This document shows, one piece after another, positions 62,070 to 64,000 of a stretch of DNA of 64,000 nt. The first letter of the stretch is position 1; every line of letters starts with the position of its first letter. The notes under the pieces were generated by a model that was not told where the DNA came from, ran no database searches, and saw nothing but the letters and a program-made list of their open reading frames with translations. A program made the position numbers and the translations under genes. Source of the stretch: JAGVSR01 sp964589785 (GTDB lineage: Bacteria; Pseudomonadota; Alphaproteobacteria; Rhizobiales; Hyphomicrobiaceae). The stretch lies in the NCBI GenBank assembly GCA_964589785.1, contig CAZPUQ010000004.1:233001-297000 (forward strand), written 5' to 3'.

Positions 62070-62342
62070 ATGAACGACCCTGTCACATACAAGGCAGCCC
62101 AGCACGTGTTTCATTGCGAGGTGGCCGGCGAAGTCGTCCTGCTTGATACACAGGCTGCGCGTTACTACGGGCTTGACGTCATTGGTGCGAAAATCTGGAC
62201 CCTGACCGTCAATGGGGCAAGTCAATCCGAGATCTGCGATCGGCTGGAGACAGAGTTCGACGTCTCCCGGGCGCAGGTGCAGAATGACGTGAGCGCCCTC
62301 ATTGGTGAATTCTTGCAGCGCAATCTGATCGCTCGATCATGA
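62070..62342 (+). CDS. PqqD-like RRE protein (lasso B1)
   Basis: This 90-residue protein of the PqqD fold is the discrete recognition element that binds the precursor leader. The sequence GEVVLLDTQAARYYGLDVIG and the winged-helix region DRLETEFDVSRAQVQNDVSA match the family. It overlaps the protease start by four bases (ATGA), consistent with a split B1/B2 system. Confidence 0.9.
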   Translation: MNDPVTYKAAQHVFHCEVAGEVVLLDTQAARYYGLDVIGAKIWTLTVNGASQSEICDRLETEFDVSRAQVQNDVSALIGEFLQRNLIARS

Positions 62343-62791
62343 GGCGACTTGTCGTGCTCAAGAACCTGCGCCGCGCGTCGGAATTGGACGCTCTGCAGTG
62401 GCGGTTGCTGTTGCGCGCAGTCCTGGAGATAATTCGGGCCCGGCTGCAATTTGGAATTCTTCCGTTGCCTCGCATCCTGGCCAAATTCGAAATGGAGGAG
62501 GTAGCGGCCGAAAGGAGCATTGCCGACGAGAGAACAATTCTTATTGCCTGGGCGATCGGCGTGGCAGCACGCTATATTCCTTTGCGCTCGGACTGTCTCA
62601 TTCAGGCGATGGCCGCAAACCGCTGGTTGCGGACGATGGGCAAGAGGCCGGTCCTCAACGTCGGCGTCTCAACAAATGAGTCGAACTTCCGAGCGCATGC
62701 CTGGCTCGTGTGCCACGGCATTTCTGTCACAGGCGGCACCGGTCAAGGGTTCACCAGTGTGACATCGGGCTCCAGCCACCACAGCGGGTGA
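62339..62791 (+). CDS. lasso leader protease, transglutaminase-like (B2)
   Basis: This 150-residue cysteine protease homologue would cut the leader from the precursor. The catalytic Cys is in RSDCLIQAMAANRWL and the catalytic His in FRAHAWLVCHG. The third catalytic Asp expected about 12 residues after the His is not obvious (the position reads Gly), though alignment may shift it. It ends directly against the convergent RTX gene (stop codons adjacent). Confidence 0.87.
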   Translation: MRRLVVLKNLRRASELDALQWRLLLRAVLEIIRARLQFGILPLPRILAKFEMEEVAAERSIADERTILIAWAIGVAARYIPLRSDCLIQAMAANRWLRTMGKRPVLNVGVSTNESNFRAHAWLVCHGISVTGGTGQGFTSVTSGSSHHSG

Positions 62792-64000
62792 CTACACGAC
62801 GAACATACCGTCGTGGAGTTGGAACACTTGCATGTTGGCGATGGTAATGACGTTCCCGCCACCGAGATTGATCACCATATTCGCGCCGCTGTTTGACGCG
62901 TACGGCAGAAGCTCCGTAGCAGTGTCGATGCCGCTGAACGCGCGGAGATCCAGCCTATCTTCAGAAACATTGAAGTCAGTGATCGTGTCCCGGCCAATCG
63001 CTCCCGCAAAGGCAAACACGTCGGCGCCTACGCCACCCGTCAAGGTGTCGTTGCCTGAACCGCCTATCAGCGTATCATTGCCGGCTCCACCCGACAGCGA
63101 ATCCTTGCCATTACCGCCGTTGAGAACATTGTTGCCGGAATTACCCACGATTGAGTTATCGAGGTCGTTACCCAACATGTCGATATTGCCGGAACCGAGA
63201 AGGTAGGCGATCTCCACGCCAGCCGCGGTACCGGCCATTGTGTAGCTGACTTCAGAATAGATGCGATCGCGTCCCTCGTTAGGATTAATCTCGTTGACGA
63301 TATCATTGACGTCGTCGACGTAATAGGAGTCGTTGCCGAGGCCACCCGTCATGTGGTCGGCTCCCGCACCTCCGTCAAGCGCATCCGCGTTGATGCCGCC
63401 GATCAGGATGTCGGTTCCTGCATCGCCAACCAGGATGTTGGTGCCGTTGCCACCGGTGATGATATCGTCGCCAAGTCCGCCAAAGAGAACGTCGAAACCA
63501 TCACTGCCAGTTATGTTGCGAGGCGCGGTGGAGGTATCGAAGATGAAATCGGAGGCCGTCAGGGTATGCAGTTCAACTCCGGTCAATACCATACGCTGAG
63601 TGGCACCGTTGAAGCTGCCATTGATAACGGTGTCTCCCCCTGTCGCGGACTCCCGAAGCAGCCAACCATAAGCGGCGCCGAAGCTTGCCGGTCCATTGGC
63701 CAAAAATGAAATCCGATCGCCCTCGGTCCGAGAGAAGTCTACGATGATGTCATTCTGAGCAGCCGTCGTGTCATACGGATCGTAGACAAAAATATCGGCG
63801 CCGCTGCCGCCGGTGAGGACGTCATCGCCCAGTCCACCGATCAGCGTGTCATTCCCCCCTCCACCGATCAGAGCGTTGGCTGCGGAGTTGCCGGTCAGGA
63901 CGTTCGCGAGCGCATTGCCGGTCGCGTTGATGGCGGCCGTGCCGGTGAGCGTGATGTTCTCGATGCCGTCCTGGTTGGTGCCGGCAGCGGAGAACGTGAC
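62792..64000 (-). CDS. RTX/hemolysin-type calcium-binding protein, C-terminal part
   Basis: The visible 402 residues (frame open to the window edge) consist mainly of glycine-rich nonapeptide repeats such as GGLGDDIITGGNGTNILVG and GGAGNDTLIGGSGNDTL that bind calcium in a beta-roll. The C-terminal part (DTITDFNVSEDRLDLRAF) is typical of type I secretion substrates that end near FVV. The start lies beyond 64000, so the true N-terminus is unknown. It is probably a secreted surface-layer, adhesin or enzyme protein; function cannot be set from this fragment. Confidence 0.9.
   Translation of the reverse strand, partial: VTFSAAGTNQDGIENITLTGTAAINATGNALANVLTGNSAANALIGGGGNDTLIGGLGDDVLTGGSGADIFVYDPYDTTAAQNDIIVDFSRTEGDRISFLANGPASFGAAYGWLLRESATGGDTVINGSFNGATQRMVLTGVELHTLTASDFIFDTSTAPRNITGSDGFDVLFGGLGDDIITGGNGTNILVGDAGTDILIGGINADALDGGAGADHMTGGLGNDSYYVDDVNDIVNEINPNEGRDRIYSEVSYTMAGTAAGVEIAYLLGSGNIDMLGNDLDNSIVGNSGNNVLNGGNGKDSLSGGAGNDTLIGGSGNDTLTGGVGADVFAFAGAIGRDTITDFNVSEDRLDLRAFSGIDTATELLPYASNSGANMVINLGGGNVITIANMQVFQLHDGMFVV

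Overview
The window looks like chromosomal DNA from a high-GC alphaproteobacterial methylotroph of the order Hyphomicrobiales (Hyphomicrobium or Methyloceanibacter-like; this placement is inferred). The evidence is a lanthanide-type methanol dehydrogenase (XoxF) with its cytochrome and accessory proteins, a complete formyltransferase/hydrolase operon (fhcBADC), and genes for the methanofuran-like and tetrahydromethanopterin cofactors that this pathway needs. No calcium-type mxaF is visible.

Layout. 1-4.6 kb: the end of the transcription/translation cluster on the minus strand (secE-nusG-rplK-rplA-rplJ-rplL-rpoB, rpoB cut by the window edge). 4.6-9 kb: tRNA-Trp, a YbjQ-type protein, tuf with a tandemly repeated 3' end, a small membrane protein, tRNA-Gly and a catalase. 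9.2-16.7 kb: a tight ten-gene minus-strand operon joining cofactor biosynthesis (mfnB, mfnE, folB-like, dihydropteroate-synthase-like, flavoprotein, DUF447) to a nitrate/taurine-type ABC transporter. 16.9-34.6 kb: the PQQ/quinoprotein region with a second ABC system, beta-propeller proteins, xoxJ, two XoxG-type cytochromes, xoxF, a metallo-hydrolase, a SoxYZ-like carrier and two MxaD-like proteins. 34.8-39.5 kb: fhcBADC. 39.6-44 kb: a DUF1194 protein, a TonB-dependent receptor and a Zur-type regulator with palindromes between them. 44-50.5 kb: rplY, pth, ychF, a NusG paralogue, an outer-membrane barrel and small proteins. 50.5-55.6 kb: nucleotide-sugar genes (UDP-sugar dehydrogenase, rfbD, rfbB, uronate epimerase). 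55.9-62.8 kb: a lasso-peptide gene cluster. 62.8-64 kb: part of an RTX-type calcium-binding protein.

How it fits together. Methanol would be oxidised in the periplasm by XoxF, with electrons passing to XoxG-type cytochrome c. One of the two cytochromes is unusual: it is a predicted lipoprotein whose heme domain sits at the end of about 300 residues of 34-residue Pro/Ala/Glu repeats. Its 371-bp 3' end is identical to that of the ordinary xoxG copy. Formaldehyde or formyl units are then handled on the methanopterin/methanofuran carriers that the 9-14 kb operon helps make, and FhcABCD releases formate.

The most novel element is the lasso cluster: nucleotidyltransferase, ABC exporter, cyclase, a 59-residue precursor at 60851-61030, HPr-kinase-like protein, RRE protein and leader protease. 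The predicted core starts AGSPGSVE, with Ala1-Glu8 as the likely ring, and carries two tail cysteines. It ends in Pro rather than the Ser that is phosphorylated in known kinase-containing systems, so the modification chemistry is open.
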